From assembly GCA_023231475.1 (NCBI GenBank), contig JALJEE010000928.1, positions 1 through 64,000 on the forward strand: a stretch of 64,000 bases of DNA. The letters are read 5' to 3'. This document shows, piece after piece, positions 23,617-35,875 of this stretch (positions are counted from its first letter, which is position 1; each line of letters begins with the position of its first letter). A program made the position numbers and the translations under genes. Source of the DNA: Seison nebaliae (lineage: Eukaryota; Rotifera; Pararotatoria; Seisonacea; Seisonidae). The notes under the pieces were generated by a model, which worked only from the letters and a program-made list of their open reading frames with translations, did not search any database and was not told the DNA's origin.

Positions 23617-25294
23617 CTATTCTGATTCAGAATTTGGAGATTTGTGTTCAAGCCAAGTGGAGATGAGAAGAATGAGCGCAAACAACATAGCAATGAAATG
23701 AATGATGGCGATGATGAAAAATGCTTTATCGAACGAATTATATTTATCTCGAATACTTCCAAAAATTTGAAAAGAAATTAAGGCGACAATTCCTTGAGAG
23801 ACTTGAATTAGTGCCAACGCACTTCCATATTCACTTTGTTTGACGAAGTCACCAATAGCTGCCATTAATAGTGCAACGTATAATCCGGTTAACATTCCAC
23901 GAAATGCTATCGCTATCAAATAAACGGATAATTGATGTGCATGATAACCGATGACGTATGTCGTAACGCCCATCAATAGAGAGACGAGAAAAAACAACGA
24001 ACATTTAACCATAATTGGCGGTTCATGTCGATATGAGATGATTGATAATGTAAAACGACCACTTGCATCCACTGCACAATATAGAGAGACGAACATGACA
24101 ACATATTCATCAAAATGATATCGATGTGATGCGTGTGAAGGGAATATTGTTCCGAATGTAATGTAACCGACATTATTGAACAAACCATAAATGAATAATA
24201 AGAGAAACGATTTAGGATATTTGGTTAATAAGGACAATTTGAATAAATGTTTCCAGGAATCAGATGATAAATTTCTTCCTTCGAATCGTCGATAATAAAT
24301 GAACTTTTCAATTTCTTCCAATTTCTTGTGTTTTTTGTTCAATTTTTCTTCGATCTCTTCATTCTCATCACAAAATATTATTTTCTTTATCAGTTTATTC
24401 GATTCTTCTCCTTTTTCTTTCTCATAACATTCTCCATTTCCTATACCATTTGAATTGATTAATTCCAATTCTTTCACATTTGGTTCGACATTTAATTTAT
24501 ATTTATATTCCAATTCATCTTCTACAGGTCGAAATAAACAAACTGCTATGAATACGTGAGCAGCGAATGCACTTGTTAAAATGAAAGTGCCTGTCAATCC
24601 ATATTCTTTCAAAAAGATTTTCACTATGAAAGGAAAGATAATTCCACTGATGCCAGACACACAAGAAGCGAGACTCATTGCTGTAGTTCGTTTCTTCTTG
24701 AAATAATCGCTGATGAGACAATAGGAACACGTGTACAATAAACCTCCACCAACACCTATTGATCTTGAATGGAATCAAAATAGAATTAAATTAACATACA
24801 ATTTCAATTTTTATCGGAGAAGGACAACAAATAACCTGCGATAACTCCATGTGTCAAAAATAAGAGTTTGGGTGTGGTCAAAACGAGACCGCATGAGAAT
24901 ATACCGGTGCAAACGAGAATTGTTCCGATTAATATCATTCTTTTAGCACCATATCTCTTCATTAATAATGTAGCTGGTGCACCTACGAATTAGAATACGT
25001 ATTAATTAATTTTCGAGTAATTTACAAACTGCAAAAATTTAGACAAAAAATATGGACGGCAGGTATCCATGACAACGATTTAACATCAATCTCTTGTGTT
25101 GTTGATGAATCGACGAATTTTTGAATTAGTAAATGAAAGAGGATTCCGAACGACTTCACATAACCGATGAAGAATAAATGAATCAAACTACAACCGATAA
25201 TGATGATCCATCCCCATCCACCATCCAATCCTGGCGATGAAGGAACTTTTCCTTTCAATTCTTTCACCTTCTCAATTGTCGTGTTTCTCTTCAT
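23617..25294 (-). CDS. SLC16 (monocarboxylate transporter)-like MFS protein A
   Basis: Three inferred exons: 25294-25030, 24982-24836, 24755-23617, giving about 516 aa. It is an MFS transporter of the SLC16 family, which move monocarboxylates, aromatic amino acids or similar anions across the plasma membrane. The TM1 signature LDGGWGWIIIIG is near residue 22, and the family Asp and Arg of TM8 are kept in AVDASGRFTLS. A charged cytoplasmic loop of about 110 residues rich in Glu/Lys separates the two six-helix halves (about residues 230-330). The substrate cannot be told from sequence. It is the downstream member of a tandem pair, 147 bp from copy B, and the loop is much longer than in copy B. 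Confidence 0.88.
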
Positions 25295-25441
25295 AATATT
25301 AGATGTAATGAAAAAGATAAGTACTTCTATGACAAATAAGAAATATAAGAAACGTTAATAAATAAATAGGTGGACGAGAGACATGTGAAAAGAGAAATGG
25401 TATAAAGAGAGAACATAAAAGAGAATATATAAAACTGGAAA

Positions 25442-26777
25442 TTATTCGGGAGTAAATTTTAAAAGAAATTTTGATTTTTTTCGTAATTCCTCTCGTTCAT
25501 TCTCGTTAATTATTATAAAAATATTCAAAAATAAAATACAAAAGGCGATGAAATGTAAGACTGATAAGATAATGAGAGAAATGGTGAATTCCCCAGTGAA
25601 TTTGCGGACGAAATCGATTAAGAGAAAAATGAGAGTGGATTGAAACAGTTTGCCAATCTCTTGTAGACTCAAAGCAGGAGAATATTCTTCTTTCTCATCT
25701 ACCATATCAACTATACCGGATATTAATAATGAAAAATATTCGCCCGTTAGAAATCCGCGAATACCACATAATAAACCATAAATTATTGGGTTAGTTGCGA
25801 AGAGTGCAATTGTTAGTGTCGACAGTGACATCATTAGAGCGTTGACGATTAGTAGAATAGTTTTGTTCAGTTTACTAATGTTAGAATGGAGAGAAAGTAA
25901 TGAGATGAATAATCGACCGAATGTATCCATGAAACCATACGCCATGACAAAATATAACGTATGTGATTCATTTAATGAATAATGTATGATTGCGTGCGAG
26001 GGAATCATAACGGAGAAACTGATGACACCAAATCCTTGAAATAAATTAAAGAGTGAAAATATTAAGAATTTTCGATATTTCTTCAACAGTCTCCATTCGA
26101 TCAGAGAAACTTTCGATTTTTTAGTATTACTACGAATTTTCCATTCCATTGGACGTGCTACAGCTGCATTGATCATCGAATGGAATACGGTGGAAGCGGT
26201 TAATAGAAATGCACCAGCCATCCCATAAAATTGAAGAGATGATTTCATAATGATGGGTAGAATTAATGCACCAATGCCTGAAGATGAGGTAGCTAATGAG
26301 AGAGCGAATGTTTTTCTTTTCTCGAAATATTCGGAGACGAGACATACGGATGGAATGTAAAGTAAACCACAACCAACACCAGCCATCACTCCATGAGAGA
26401 AGAATAACATGTAAATATTAGTGATGAATAATGAACAACTTACCAGACCGGCAGTAAAGAGAATCGATCCCATAAATAAAATTGTACGATAACCGAAACT
26501 GTCAATTAATTTGGCAGCGAAAATTCCTGAAAAGATGGAATTAGAGAAGAATTATATGGAGAAATGTTGATGAACCACAAAAACTGAAACAGAAGATATT
26601 GGCAGCTGGTAGAATTGATATGAATGTTCCTTTATTACCAAATTGAATGAGGAGGTGGTGGTAAAAAATGCCAAACGCTTTCAAATATCCCATAAAACTA
26701 AATTGAACAATGGAACATCCCAAAACGATCATCCAACCCCATCCCCCATCCGGAACTGACAATTTCTCATTTATCAT
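25442..26777 (-). CDS. SLC16 (monocarboxylate transporter)-like MFS protein B
   Basis: Two inferred exons: 26777-26576 and 26526-25442, giving about 428 aa. It is related to the neighbouring copy A. The TM1 signature VPDGGWGWMIVLG is near residue 8, and the TM8 Asp and Arg appear in GFMDTFGRLFIS. The first intron is at the same place as in copy A (after the FCxNFCS/FCFSFC segment), which supports tandem duplication. Copy A's second intron, just before its GVGGGLLY segment, is absent here (GVGCGLLY is exonic). The central loop is short. It follows FNTB by 96 bp on the same strand. The substrate is unknown. Confidence 0.88.
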
Positions 26778-26873
26778 TAATCTTATTTAAAATGGATCGA
26801 TTGTCTATCGGATGGATTAGATAAATTAAATTATTAATAATTAACAAAAATTGGAGAAAGAAAGAAAATTAAA

Positions 26874-28076
26874 TTATGATGAATGAGAATTGTCAATGGT
26901 CAAATGAGATAATCGATTGGAAGTTCTCCATTTCATCATTGCTTCATATGATTCCATTGAAATTCCATAAATTTCATTCAATTCCTTCACATCACATAAT
27001 TGTGTAAGACCTAATCCGTTGAGAGAGTAACAGGTATGATAGAAATCGACCGCTTTACCCGGTTTATCACGAAAACCACCCGAAATAGTTTGTGCACATA
27101 TTAATATGTAATCTCTCAATGCTGTTCGATTAAGTAATTGTAATTTTTCGTTATTTCCATAATAATCCGGTAAGAATTTCTCTAACAGAATAAATGTACC
27201 ACCTTGCCAAAATGAATAACAACTGTCAACCAATTTATTCGTTCTACCGTTTAAACCGCCTTCATAAAACATTTGACGTTTAACGAGCCATCTAATCAAT
27301 GAATTGATGTGAGAACGTTCTAATGAATTCAAAAGTTTCAACGCAGCTACCGAACAAAATGTATATCCGCCATGTGCTTCGATTGTAGGTGTAGCTCCAA
27401 AACCTCCTTCATATGTCTGACATTGTAATATGAAATTAATAATCAATTCTTTCCGATCATTATCAATCTCATTGATATTGTCTAATAACGATAGAACTGA
27501 TAAAACACAATATGATCCACGTACGTCAATTTCACCATCAACTTGCATATGAAATCCACCTGATACATCTAACATCTTCATGAAGAAATTGAAAATCGAA
27601 TTTCGAATCGATCTCAAATATTCATATCCTTCTTCCAATTTCAAAATACAAATGGAATTGACTGCCGCATAAGTAGATGCGACATGTGCTGCATGAAGTG
27701 GTGAACCACCAAATGATCCATCTCTTTCATTGAAACATCTTTTCAAAAATTTCAATAATCGATATCGTAAAACTTCATTCAATTCTTCTTTTAACAAATC
27801 TAAAGAATTGATCAGCCAATAAGACATCCATACACGACTCGGTTCCATAGTCTGCCAACCGGTGGGTAATAATTCCAAATGTTGACGTACAAAATTCACA
27901 TGTGACTCGAAATGAATTTCAGATAAATGTTGTTCTTTTTCAAAATATTTCTCAAATTCTTCATAAATTATTAAAAGAACTTCCGATTCCTGTTCTTCTG
28001 TTGTACATCCATTTATCGGTTCCACTAACGCCTCACTCACATCAATTCTATCGTCGTATAATTTTGCAGAGAACAT
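26874..28076 (-). CDS. FNTB: Protein farnesyltransferase beta subunit
   Basis: A single exon of 400 aa. FNTB with FNTA attaches farnesyl to CaaX cysteines of Ras, lamins and others. The alpha-alpha barrel repeats are easy to see: HAAHVASTYAAVNSICIL (about residue 130), VDGEIDVRGSYCVLSVLSL, EAHGGYTFCSVAALKLL, GGLNGRTNKLVDSCYSFW and GGFRDKPGKAVDFYHTCYSL. The zinc ligands Asp and Cys (LVDSCYSFW) and His (DFYHTC) are present. The pattern fits FNTB better than the geranylgeranyl beta subunits because of the N-terminal SRVWMSYWLINSLDLL and the DKPGK.DFYHTCY segment. No introns, unlike most neighbours. Confidence 0.93.
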   Translation of the reverse strand: MFSAKLYDDRIDVSEALVEPINGCTTEEQESEVLLIIYEEFEKYFEKEQHLSEIHFESHVNFVRQHLELLPTGWQTMEPSRVWMSYWLINSLDLLKEELNEVLRYRLLKFLKRCFNERDGSFGGSPLHAAHVASTYAAVNSICILKLEEGYEYLRSIRNSIFNFFMKMLDVSGGFHMQVDGEIDVRGSYCVLSVLSLLDNINEIDNDRKELIINFILQCQTYEGGFGATPTIEAHGGYTFCSVAALKLLNSLERSHINSLIRWLVKRQMFYEGGLNGRTNKLVDSCYSFWQGGTFILLEKFLPDYYGNNEKLQLLNRTALRDYILICAQTISGGFRDKPGKAVDFYHTCYSLNGLGLTQLCDVKELNEIYGISMESYEAMMKWRTSNRLSHLTIDNSHSS

Positions 28077-28550
28077 AATCGAGAATTTTTATGAAAGAAT
28101 TTTCAGAAGTAATTTAGGAGAGTATTGAATTGGGTCAATTTGCTAAAGATTTAAATTTGAAAAGAATTTGAATGAAATAAAATTTATAAAATTATTGTCA
28201 ACCATCAAATATTATCCATATCGATAAGGACAATTCAATCATTTAATCTTACGATTATTCAATTCAAAAAGATTTTCTTTCTAATGTTGGAAACACTTAA
28301 CATGGATATTTATAGGAAAATTTTTGGCATCATCATATTTTGAGAAGATTTGAGAGGAAGTTAGAAAGGGAGAAGATTAATCGATTAAGAAAATAAAATA
28401 AACAGTTGAATAAGTTTGAATATAAATCTTATGGAGTATATGAAGAGACAAAAGAATATTTGACGATTTGACGATTTGACGTTAATTCTTTTGATGAAAG
28501 AATTTTATTAAATAAGTGTGAATAATAATAAGAAGAAAAATTCATATTTG
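28077..28550. other. Intergenic, FNTB promoter side
   Basis: 474 bp of AT-rich sequence between the FNTB start and the TBCK stop. A triple direct repeat of GACGATTT/GACGTT near 28462-28484 is visible; nothing else was recognised. Confidence 0.45.
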
Positions 28551-31500
28551 TTATTTGAAAGAAATAAAACTATCGATCTCTATCAATGAATCATAACCAT
28601 CTTTTAATAGACAGATATATCTGCAATCACACCATAATAGGAAATTTATCAATTTGTTCGTAAAAGTAATTTGATCATCGTCAGGAATAATTATTTTCAC
28701 TTTTTTCGTGAGATCGACATCTGGTTCTTTGGATTGATTGGGAAGAAGTTGACAATTCTTTTGTCGATCCACATATTTCTTTGAATGATAAGGGAAGAGA
28801 CTTTTCTTCGTTTTCTCACCTTTCCCTTTAGTATTCGGAGTATTTCCATTAGGATGTCTCATAGGCGAGAGAGAGGAAGAAGATGATGAATCGTCATTAT
28901 TTTTCATTGAAACTATTTCGTCCGGTTTACTTACAATGAACTGTTTAATCGAGTTCATTATGTGGAAGAAAGAATTATATTTGGATGTATCGTTAAACTG
29001 ATCAATATATTCCATAGCGATGGCCAATATCCGATAGAATTGTGCGGATGGATCATATTTAATTGATTCGTTATTCTCATTTAATTTCCAAGGGGATTCT
29101 ATCCCAAAACTAAACAGACTATTCTCGACATAAACATAGAGATCTTCGAATAGTTTCTGATCGAAATTCAAATGATAACTCTGATGGATATGTGACATCT
29201 GAAATCTGATTATACATTTTTAAATTATGAGGATATTAATAATTTAAATTAAACTTCTTTTCACTTCTCGAATCGATGAGAATGATGTGAATAGATGGTT
29301 CATATGTAGCTAAGGATAAATGTCCGGCATTTATCATCAATTCTTTCCATTCCTCATGTAATTCATTCGCTTTCTCTAACGGATTACTACCGAAATGTCC
29401 ATTATTGCACACTAAAAAAAATTGTGGAAAAATATTCGTTGAAATGTGGAATGAACTTGATGGATTTTCTTTTATCATCAAACGGTAGACTTCCAATGCG
29501 GAAATGGTACAACAAACGTCTATTTGTATTTCATGGAAAGGACGATAATGATCTTTCATCTGATGGAAATGAATTATAAGAAAGGAGTATATAATGAATT
29601 GTGAACTATTTTATCGATCTTTTTATCATCAGGAAATGGAATGAAATTATTCGATTTCAATACTTCAAATTGTTTCCTGCTATTATTACAATCATTAAAA
29701 TTCAATTTATTTATTTCTTTTCCATTTCGTTTATCTCTCAAAAAATTTCTTTTCATTTCTTGTTCGAACGAAAAGAATCGTTGAAGACAACTAAACGGAG
29801 TTCGATTTTTCAATTGAATTGCCATCGATGTGCAATGTTCAATATCCACATCTAATACCGTTAAAATCCTTCAGTTATGATATTGGATATGTTATCAAAC
29901 CTGGCAATTCACCAAACAATAGAATACATTCATTGAATTCAGATTTGAGGAACATTCGTCGCAATTGAAGGAGAAGTGAAATGCCGATACATATTGGAAA
30001 AGACGAATCATTCAATAACAATTGATCCCAAACATAAAATATTTGATAAAGAGGAAAAACATCTTTAAAAGGAAATTTATTAGAAATATCACAAAATAAA
30101 CTAACGTGCAAACATTGTTAAGAACCAAGGAATTGCATAAAGATTTGGAACGAAATTAATTGCTTTTAAATGATTCGCTAATTCGGGATCATGGAATGAT
30201 AAGAAATTTTTGAAAACAGCCAAATATTCTATGAATCAATATATATTTATAAATTAAGTTTGAATATTGAATAATAAAAGTGAACCTTGAATGACGACGG
30301 TATTATCTTCGATGAAGAAATAGTTGAGATATCGAGGAATAAATGCATTCAATGAATGATAAGCGAGTGCCTCATTCCCAAAATGTAAATGGACGAATGG
30401 TGCCGTCAACGAATCTAATCCTTGCCAATACGTTAAACCGTCATGAGACACACACCATGATAATAATATGCGTTTCAATATTTGATGTGCAGTTGGTGAT
30501 GCCATCAATTCATCATATTGATGACAACGAGGAACATCCACTTCGATTTGTTTGGTTGATGGATTTGGATCGATGCGATTGATGGATTTGTAGAATTCAA
30601 TAAGGTTATTATAAGGAATTGCTAATAAGACCATCCATGTGATTTGTCGTCGTTTAGATGGAATTCCATGGAGAGATATTTCATCGAATATCGTCTTTCG
30701 AGAAATGGGTAAAATGGATAAAAGTCGATCAATTCGATTACATCGATTCATTTGATAAGCGATATTCGTTTCTTTCACAGCAGCTGGTAGATCGTTGATT
30801 GATGAATTCTTCACATTCATCTCATTCTCGAAAAGTAATTGACAATGTTTTCTCACTTTATCGTTGTTGTTGATTGTCATAAGACTAAATATCTCCAATT
30901 TGTCATCAATAAATTGTTGGATTTCTTTCGAATTTTTCACTTCATCTAATTCGGAATGAAATGGATAGAAGATATGTTTGTCATAATCTTCCAATTGATT
31001 AATTAATGTATCAACATTAACGATAAGTATTTCATCATTAAATAAGGATGATGTATCTCTTCCCATTCCATACATCGATCCATCGCTCGTGATCAATTCA
31101 GGGAGACGTAATATTGATGCTTGTGAAGGTGTCATACGACCTGAATGTTCGAGAACAGTGAATGGATCACCACCTGATAATCTCCAATAATAATAAATAT
31201 CATCTAGAGAATGTTCTTTGTAGAAGTGATCACTCATTCCTTGACAATGTTTCTCTAATCGAAGAAATGCCTCTTCTGTTTTCTCGTTATCGATCTCTTC
31301 ATTATTCACATCATCGATCCAATTGAATTCGGAGAATATTTCCAGATCATCATCAAGAAATGAATATCGATCATTTATAAAATCACTTCGACATTTCACT
31401 TCATTGTCCAATTGAACTTGAATAATATCAAATGATTTCTCAATAAATTGATAATTCATTATATTTCCATTCTCAATAACACCATTCTGATTTAATAACT

Positions 31501-32578
31501 TAAATATTGGATGTCTCCATAACTCTCTGGTACTCGCTCTTTTCGATGGCATCAATTGGAGACAACGACAAATGAAATCATATAACGGTTTCGGTATATC
31601 ATTCTCATCCAACTGTAAATCATTACAAATAATGAATAACGGATTCTTCCACAAAGCCTTCTGTCTGGAAATTATCCATTTCAATGGTTTCTGATCCCAC
31701 AGCTTCTTTGACGCGACTAACTCCAAACAAATTACTCCCATCGACCAAACGTCTAATTTCTTCGTTAAATATTTATCTTGTCTTTGATATTTCTCTTGTT
31801 GATGATCGTTATTTCCATTTCCTAATGAACTGCTACTGATTATCGTCTCCAATTCTCTCACGTCGTCAATTAGAATATCATGTAACTGATCGGAATGTTC
31901 GCCCATCAGAAACCGTTTCATTTCCTCCGCCATCGACATCCATCTTTCTGGTGCCATATATTGAGGATAAGCAACAGGGAATTCGACCAATTCCCCATAA
32001 TCCGTCGAATGGAATACATTCCAATTTGTCACTTTAATTTCATTTTCAATTATCAGACAATTATTCAATGATATCAATCCATGAATTATTTCATTCTCAT
32101 GAAGATATTTAACAGCCGATAATAATGAATGAATTACCCAAACTAATTCTCCATAATGAAATTTACAATTATCCATCGAATAATCTTCTCCATTCAACGA
32201 ACATTTATCAGATGTCATCCATCGATAATCTATATCCATCAATATCGATCTTCTCGTTATTTCTTTAAGTAAATTGTCGTCGGAATGCTCCTGAACAACT
32301 ATCAAATTCCCCTGACGACGCAAAACGTCAATAATTTGTACTAAATTCTTTTGTTTCCTTAACCATCTCGTTTGTTGTGCTCGTCCCAAAAATTGGATTG
32401 ATGAGGACACTGCCGGCAACCCATTCAAATCACTCAGACTACTATCATTCTGTTCAACTATTTGAATTTCATCTTTGAATTTTCCTTTAAGCTTCTCATT
32501 GTCAACTTTCCATGATGCATTTTGAACCTGATAATTCTCTGCTGCATGGATCAACAAAACACCAAATTCTTTTCCCAT
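28551..32578 (-). CDS. TBCK: TBCK-like protein: pseudokinase, TBC and rhodanese domains
   Basis: Seven inferred exons: 32578-30286, 30228-30106, 30062-29901, 29851-29607, 29559-29457, 29411-29255, 29205-28551, giving about 1,245 aa (human TBCK 893). TBCK is a FERRY-complex component linked to Rab5 endosomes and mTOR signalling. The order is as expected. The kinase-like region has [11 protein letters not shown] where HRDxKxxN should be and NWNVF for DFG, so it is a pseudokinase. Next is a linker with [10 protein letters not shown]...[13 protein letters not shown], then a TBC domain: [58 protein letters not shown] and [13 protein letters not shown]. The rhodanese-like end has [12 protein letters not shown] and [12 protein letters not shown]; a Ser-rich insert splits it. 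The 45-nt intron 29412-29456 is in frame and could be retained. Confidence 0.93.
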
Positions 32579-33114
32579 TATCGCATCAAATCATCTGACT
32601 TGAGAGGTAAAAGCTAAAAATTCTACAGTTTCTTTTCTTCCTAACACTTTCCTTTTCACATTCCTAAAATTCTTAAAATTTATTCTAAAAACCAATTAGT
32701 TCAAAGTCTAAACTTAACACTATTTATGTAATAGGCAAAAATTGTTCCGGAGAAAACTAAAAAAATTTGCTTGATACAAAAAATTATAATTTTAATGTTC
32801 TGCAGTTTTATGTACGAATGCCTAAATGAAAATTCAATAAATTTAATAAAAGAATGTTCTTCCAAAAAATAGTGATATTGCTGGGAATTTTATTGTTATT
32901 TTATCGGTTAATAATGTCGGAAACTAGAATTGAGACAAAAAAGAATGATTGTTAAAAAATAATCGACTTGATGATGTGGCGAAGAAGAGCACAAAGAAAA
33001 CTAATAAGTTGAGAAATTAATTGCTAGTGAGTGTTTAATTAAAAACTCTTTCTGTTTTCAAAATTAATCACCGTTATTCCACTGTTTGACGATAATAATG
33101 TCAATAATGGTTCT
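32579..33114. other. Intergenic upstream of TBCK
   Basis: 536 bp of AT-rich sequence without coding signal; it should include the TBCK promoter. No named site recognised. Confidence 0.45.
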
Positions 33115-33529
33115 TCAAGGTATATCTGGATGTGGTTTACTTTTGCACATATCAGTCGATACCTTCAACGTCGGATCACATATACATCCACAATTGGTGC
33201 ATTTCTTATCAGCTGATATGGAAAAGAGAAAATAAGTGAAGGGAATTGGGGAAAATGGATGAAACTTTTTGAAGATTTATGACTACCCTTCTATCGATAT
33301 TTAAAAGAGATTTAGAAGAGAATTAGTTCCAAAATTCTTTAGATTGTTCGAAATTAACTTGAAATGAGAGAATCGACTTAGGATTTCCACAAGGTACACT
33401 CATTTTAGCCGGAGTGCAATCGATGGCTGGTGGAGCGCTCGGAACTTTTTGGTTACATTGCGGAGGATTAGAAAGGCATTTACCTGTCGACTTACAGATA
33501 CCAGCAGTGCAAGACATGAATAACAACAA
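33115..33529 (-). CDS. Possible small Cys-rich secreted protein (two exons, edges unsure)
   Basis: Two Cys-rich pieces lie close together on the minus strand. Frame 33529-33323 contains CTAGICKSTGKC, NPPQCNQ, DCTPAK and VPCGNPKS. A separate piece 33212-33115, starting after an AG acceptor, contains KKCTNCGCICDP and DMCKSK and ends in TGA. A hydrophobic, signal-peptide-like stretch (FLFSLLLLSLLICCYS) occurs just upstream but in another frame, at about 33520-33580. I could not find one clean splice that joins all pieces in frame; candidate donors lie near 33380-33400. The CxxCxC motif recalls small extracellular Cys-rich domains, but no family is assigned. Confidence 0.35.
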
Positions 33530-33868
33530 ATAAGAAGAGACAGAAGTAAAAGAGAAAACAAAAATCGAAAAGAATTCCTAACCCGATTAGTGTTCAATTT
33601 AGTTGACGTGTATTTTTATATGATTCTTATTCTCCTCCATTTCAATTTTCAATTAATAAGAATAATTAGATGAACATTAATTTAATAAATAAAAAAGGAG
33701 AAATTGTAAATTGATTCAGAATAAACTTTTTTCTTCAAATACATAAGAAGATAAGAAAGAAATAGAAATAAACTGAATTTTAACGGATGATATGACGACG
33801 GATACTTTCCCATATGTTCATTATACGAACGAGTGATAGAAGAAAATAAAAAAGTGAGACACCGGAAA

Positions 33869-35875
33869 TCAACGAAATATATATTCGTTTATCTCAATGT
33901 TATTCTTCTGACAATTTCGTTTGAAGAGATGCATTGCTTTGATTTGAGTGAACTCTTTCCTACCATTCGAAGTGAATGAAGAGGTCGATGACGCAGGAGT
34001 TGATTGACGATGAGGAAATATCGAGAATACTTTGGGTGGATTAGATACGATTTTCTTATGATATACTATTTTTTCCAGTTTCGCTAAGGCGTTTGTTGAT
34101 GGTTGTTGTGTAGTTGAAGAGATGGTCGATGATTCGGTGGAGGATTCCATGGAGGAATTAACAGATGATGATGAAACGCCTTCATCAGATTCTTCGAAAA
34201 ATGTCAAATTTTCTTCTCGAACAATATGATGCTTGGAAATATGGTTCTCATATGAGGAGCGAAGTTCAACAAAATCGTTATTCAAATCAAAATTCAATAT
34301 ATCTTTATGTAAATAATTTATAATATTCTCTATCAATGAATAATATCTTTCCAAGATTTGTCTTGTCGATATTTGTTCAGTTCTCCAATTGACATTCTTC
34401 TCTTTGAATGCACTAATATAAATTTCTTCGATATCATCCTCCTCAATGATGGTATGGAGACCAGTTCGGTCAAACGGAGCCGATTTAATGATTGGTGACA
34501 TTGTTCTTCGTTGAACGTCCTCTGTATTCATTTCCTTATTCATTTCAGTTCGATGATTTTCATTCTCATTCACTGAATTATCTTCAGAATTATAATCAGT
34601 TTCGTTATGATGTAATTCTGATGGTTGACATTGTTTATCTGTCGCGTCTCCAATAAAATCTGTCATATCACTATCATTATTTTGGGTGACGACGGTTGAT
34701 GTTGTGGTGAGTTTCCTCAATTGTTCATGTCGATGACTCAATGGTAATTGGTAAATGTTGTCGATCGTATAATGTGAATAATCATTGAGAACAAGAATCT
34801 GTAATCTTTTCGGTAAATAGTTATACAATTCGGAGACGATACATTTCTCCGATTTACATTGTTCTTCATTCGAACTTCTCTGATCATTTTCTGACGATTG
34901 TGAAAATTGATGACTTTTATGAGTGGGAGAATTACCATCTGATGTTGCACTCGGCTTATGTGGGAATTTGTTACGTTTAATTGAGAAGAATTTATTTTTC
35001 TTTTTAGTCGGATTCAATTTTTCGTTGAAACTTCGCATCGATTTATCGTCTTCCAATGAAAGAGAACGCCGAAAATAATATTTGAATCCTTCGTAATCCA
35101 TATCATTCTCGTTCACATTAATAGTGGATGGGATTATTTCATTTTTATTAATCGACAAATCGTCATCATAACGGGTTGATAATGGAATATTAGGGAAAGG
35201 TAATTCAGTCGATGATATTGTAGAATTCTTATGACTCGAATAATCATGTGTATCATTCATATCGAACAAATCTTTTATATTCGATTCATTCACTTTACTA
35301 ACTCTGAGAGAATTACATAAATTTTGCGATGCCGAATGTAAGCGACGTCGGAGAAGTTGTAATGAAGCTAAAGCATTCGATAATGTCTCACGTAAAACTT
35401 CTTCCATTTGTTCAGCATCACGCACCGTTTGACAAAGTACGGCATGACAACGTAATTCCATTCTATGTCGAATAGTTATCGTTGGAATTTGTTTCGTCTC
35501 AATCTTCGAGGTTTTCGTTAATCGATGATGTTGCACCGGAATCTCATGACGATAAATCCAGACGAATAATCGTTTATATTGTGAATTATATGAACCACTA
35601 AAATATTTGATTTGTTGTCCGTGATAAATAGTTTTGCCTTGATCGTGCGTATAAGCTTGAAGAGATCCTCCATTCGATATATTCAACTTCATTTTCAAAC
35701 TCGTTTTCCCATTATTCGTACAATGGTGCTTCCAGAGCATATCTACATGATTATCGATGAACTGCTCATGTTTCAAGATGTGTGTGACGTGGATGTTACC
35801 CAGATAAAGCGTGTCACAAGCGAATTCATCTTTCGTGATTTCCAGTTTAGCCGATCGTCGATGTGAAGTCAACAT
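33869..35875 (-). CDS. FAM43-like PID-domain protein
   Basis: A single exon of 668 aa from ATG 35875-35873; an upstream in-frame TTG was rejected as start. FAM43 proteins (FAM43A/B, about 330-420 aa) have an N-terminal PID/PTB-like domain of unknown partner. Here residues about 8-190 carry the domain: DTLYLGNIHVTHIL, GGSLQAYTHD, YKRLFVWIYRHEI and HRMELRCHAVLCQTVRDAEQ, followed by a helix with LSNALASLQLLRRR, matching the FAM43 pattern of cHAVL then a Leu/Arg helix. The remaining 470 residues are Ser/Asn-rich and likely disordered, except an acidic TIIEEDDIEEIYI that recalls the FAM43 acidic motif. The protein is unusually long for the family. Confidence 0.8.
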   Translation of the reverse strand: MLTSHRRSAKLEITKDEFACDTLYLGNIHVTHILKHEQFIDNHVDMLWKHHCTNNGKTSLKMKLNISNGGSLQAYTHDQGKTIYHGQQIKYFSGSYNSQYKRLFVWIYRHEIPVQHHRLTKTSKIETKQIPTITIRHRMELRCHAVLCQTVRDAEQMEEVLRETLSNALASLQLLRRRLHSASQNLCNSLRVSKVNESNIKDLFDMNDTHDYSSHKNSTISSTELPFPNIPLSTRYDDDLSINKNEIIPSTINVNENDMDYEGFKYYFRRSLSLEDDKSMRSFNEKLNPTKKKNKFFSIKRNKFPHKPSATSDGNSPTHKSHQFSQSSENDQRSSNEEQCKSEKCIVSELYNYLPKRLQILVLNDYSHYTIDNIYQLPLSHRHEQLRKLTTTSTVVTQNNDSDMTDFIGDATDKQCQPSELHHNETDYNSEDNSVNENENHRTEMNKEMNTEDVQRRTMSPIIKSAPFDRTGLHTIIEEDDIEEIYISAFKEKNVNWRTEQISTRQILERYYSLIENIINYLHKDILNFDLNNDFVELRSSYENHISKHHIVREENLTFFEESDEGVSSSSVNSSMESSTESSTISSTTQQPSTNALAKLEKIVYHKKIVSNPPKVFSIFPHRQSTPASSTSSFTSNGRKEFTQIKAMHLFKRNCQKNNIEINEYIFR

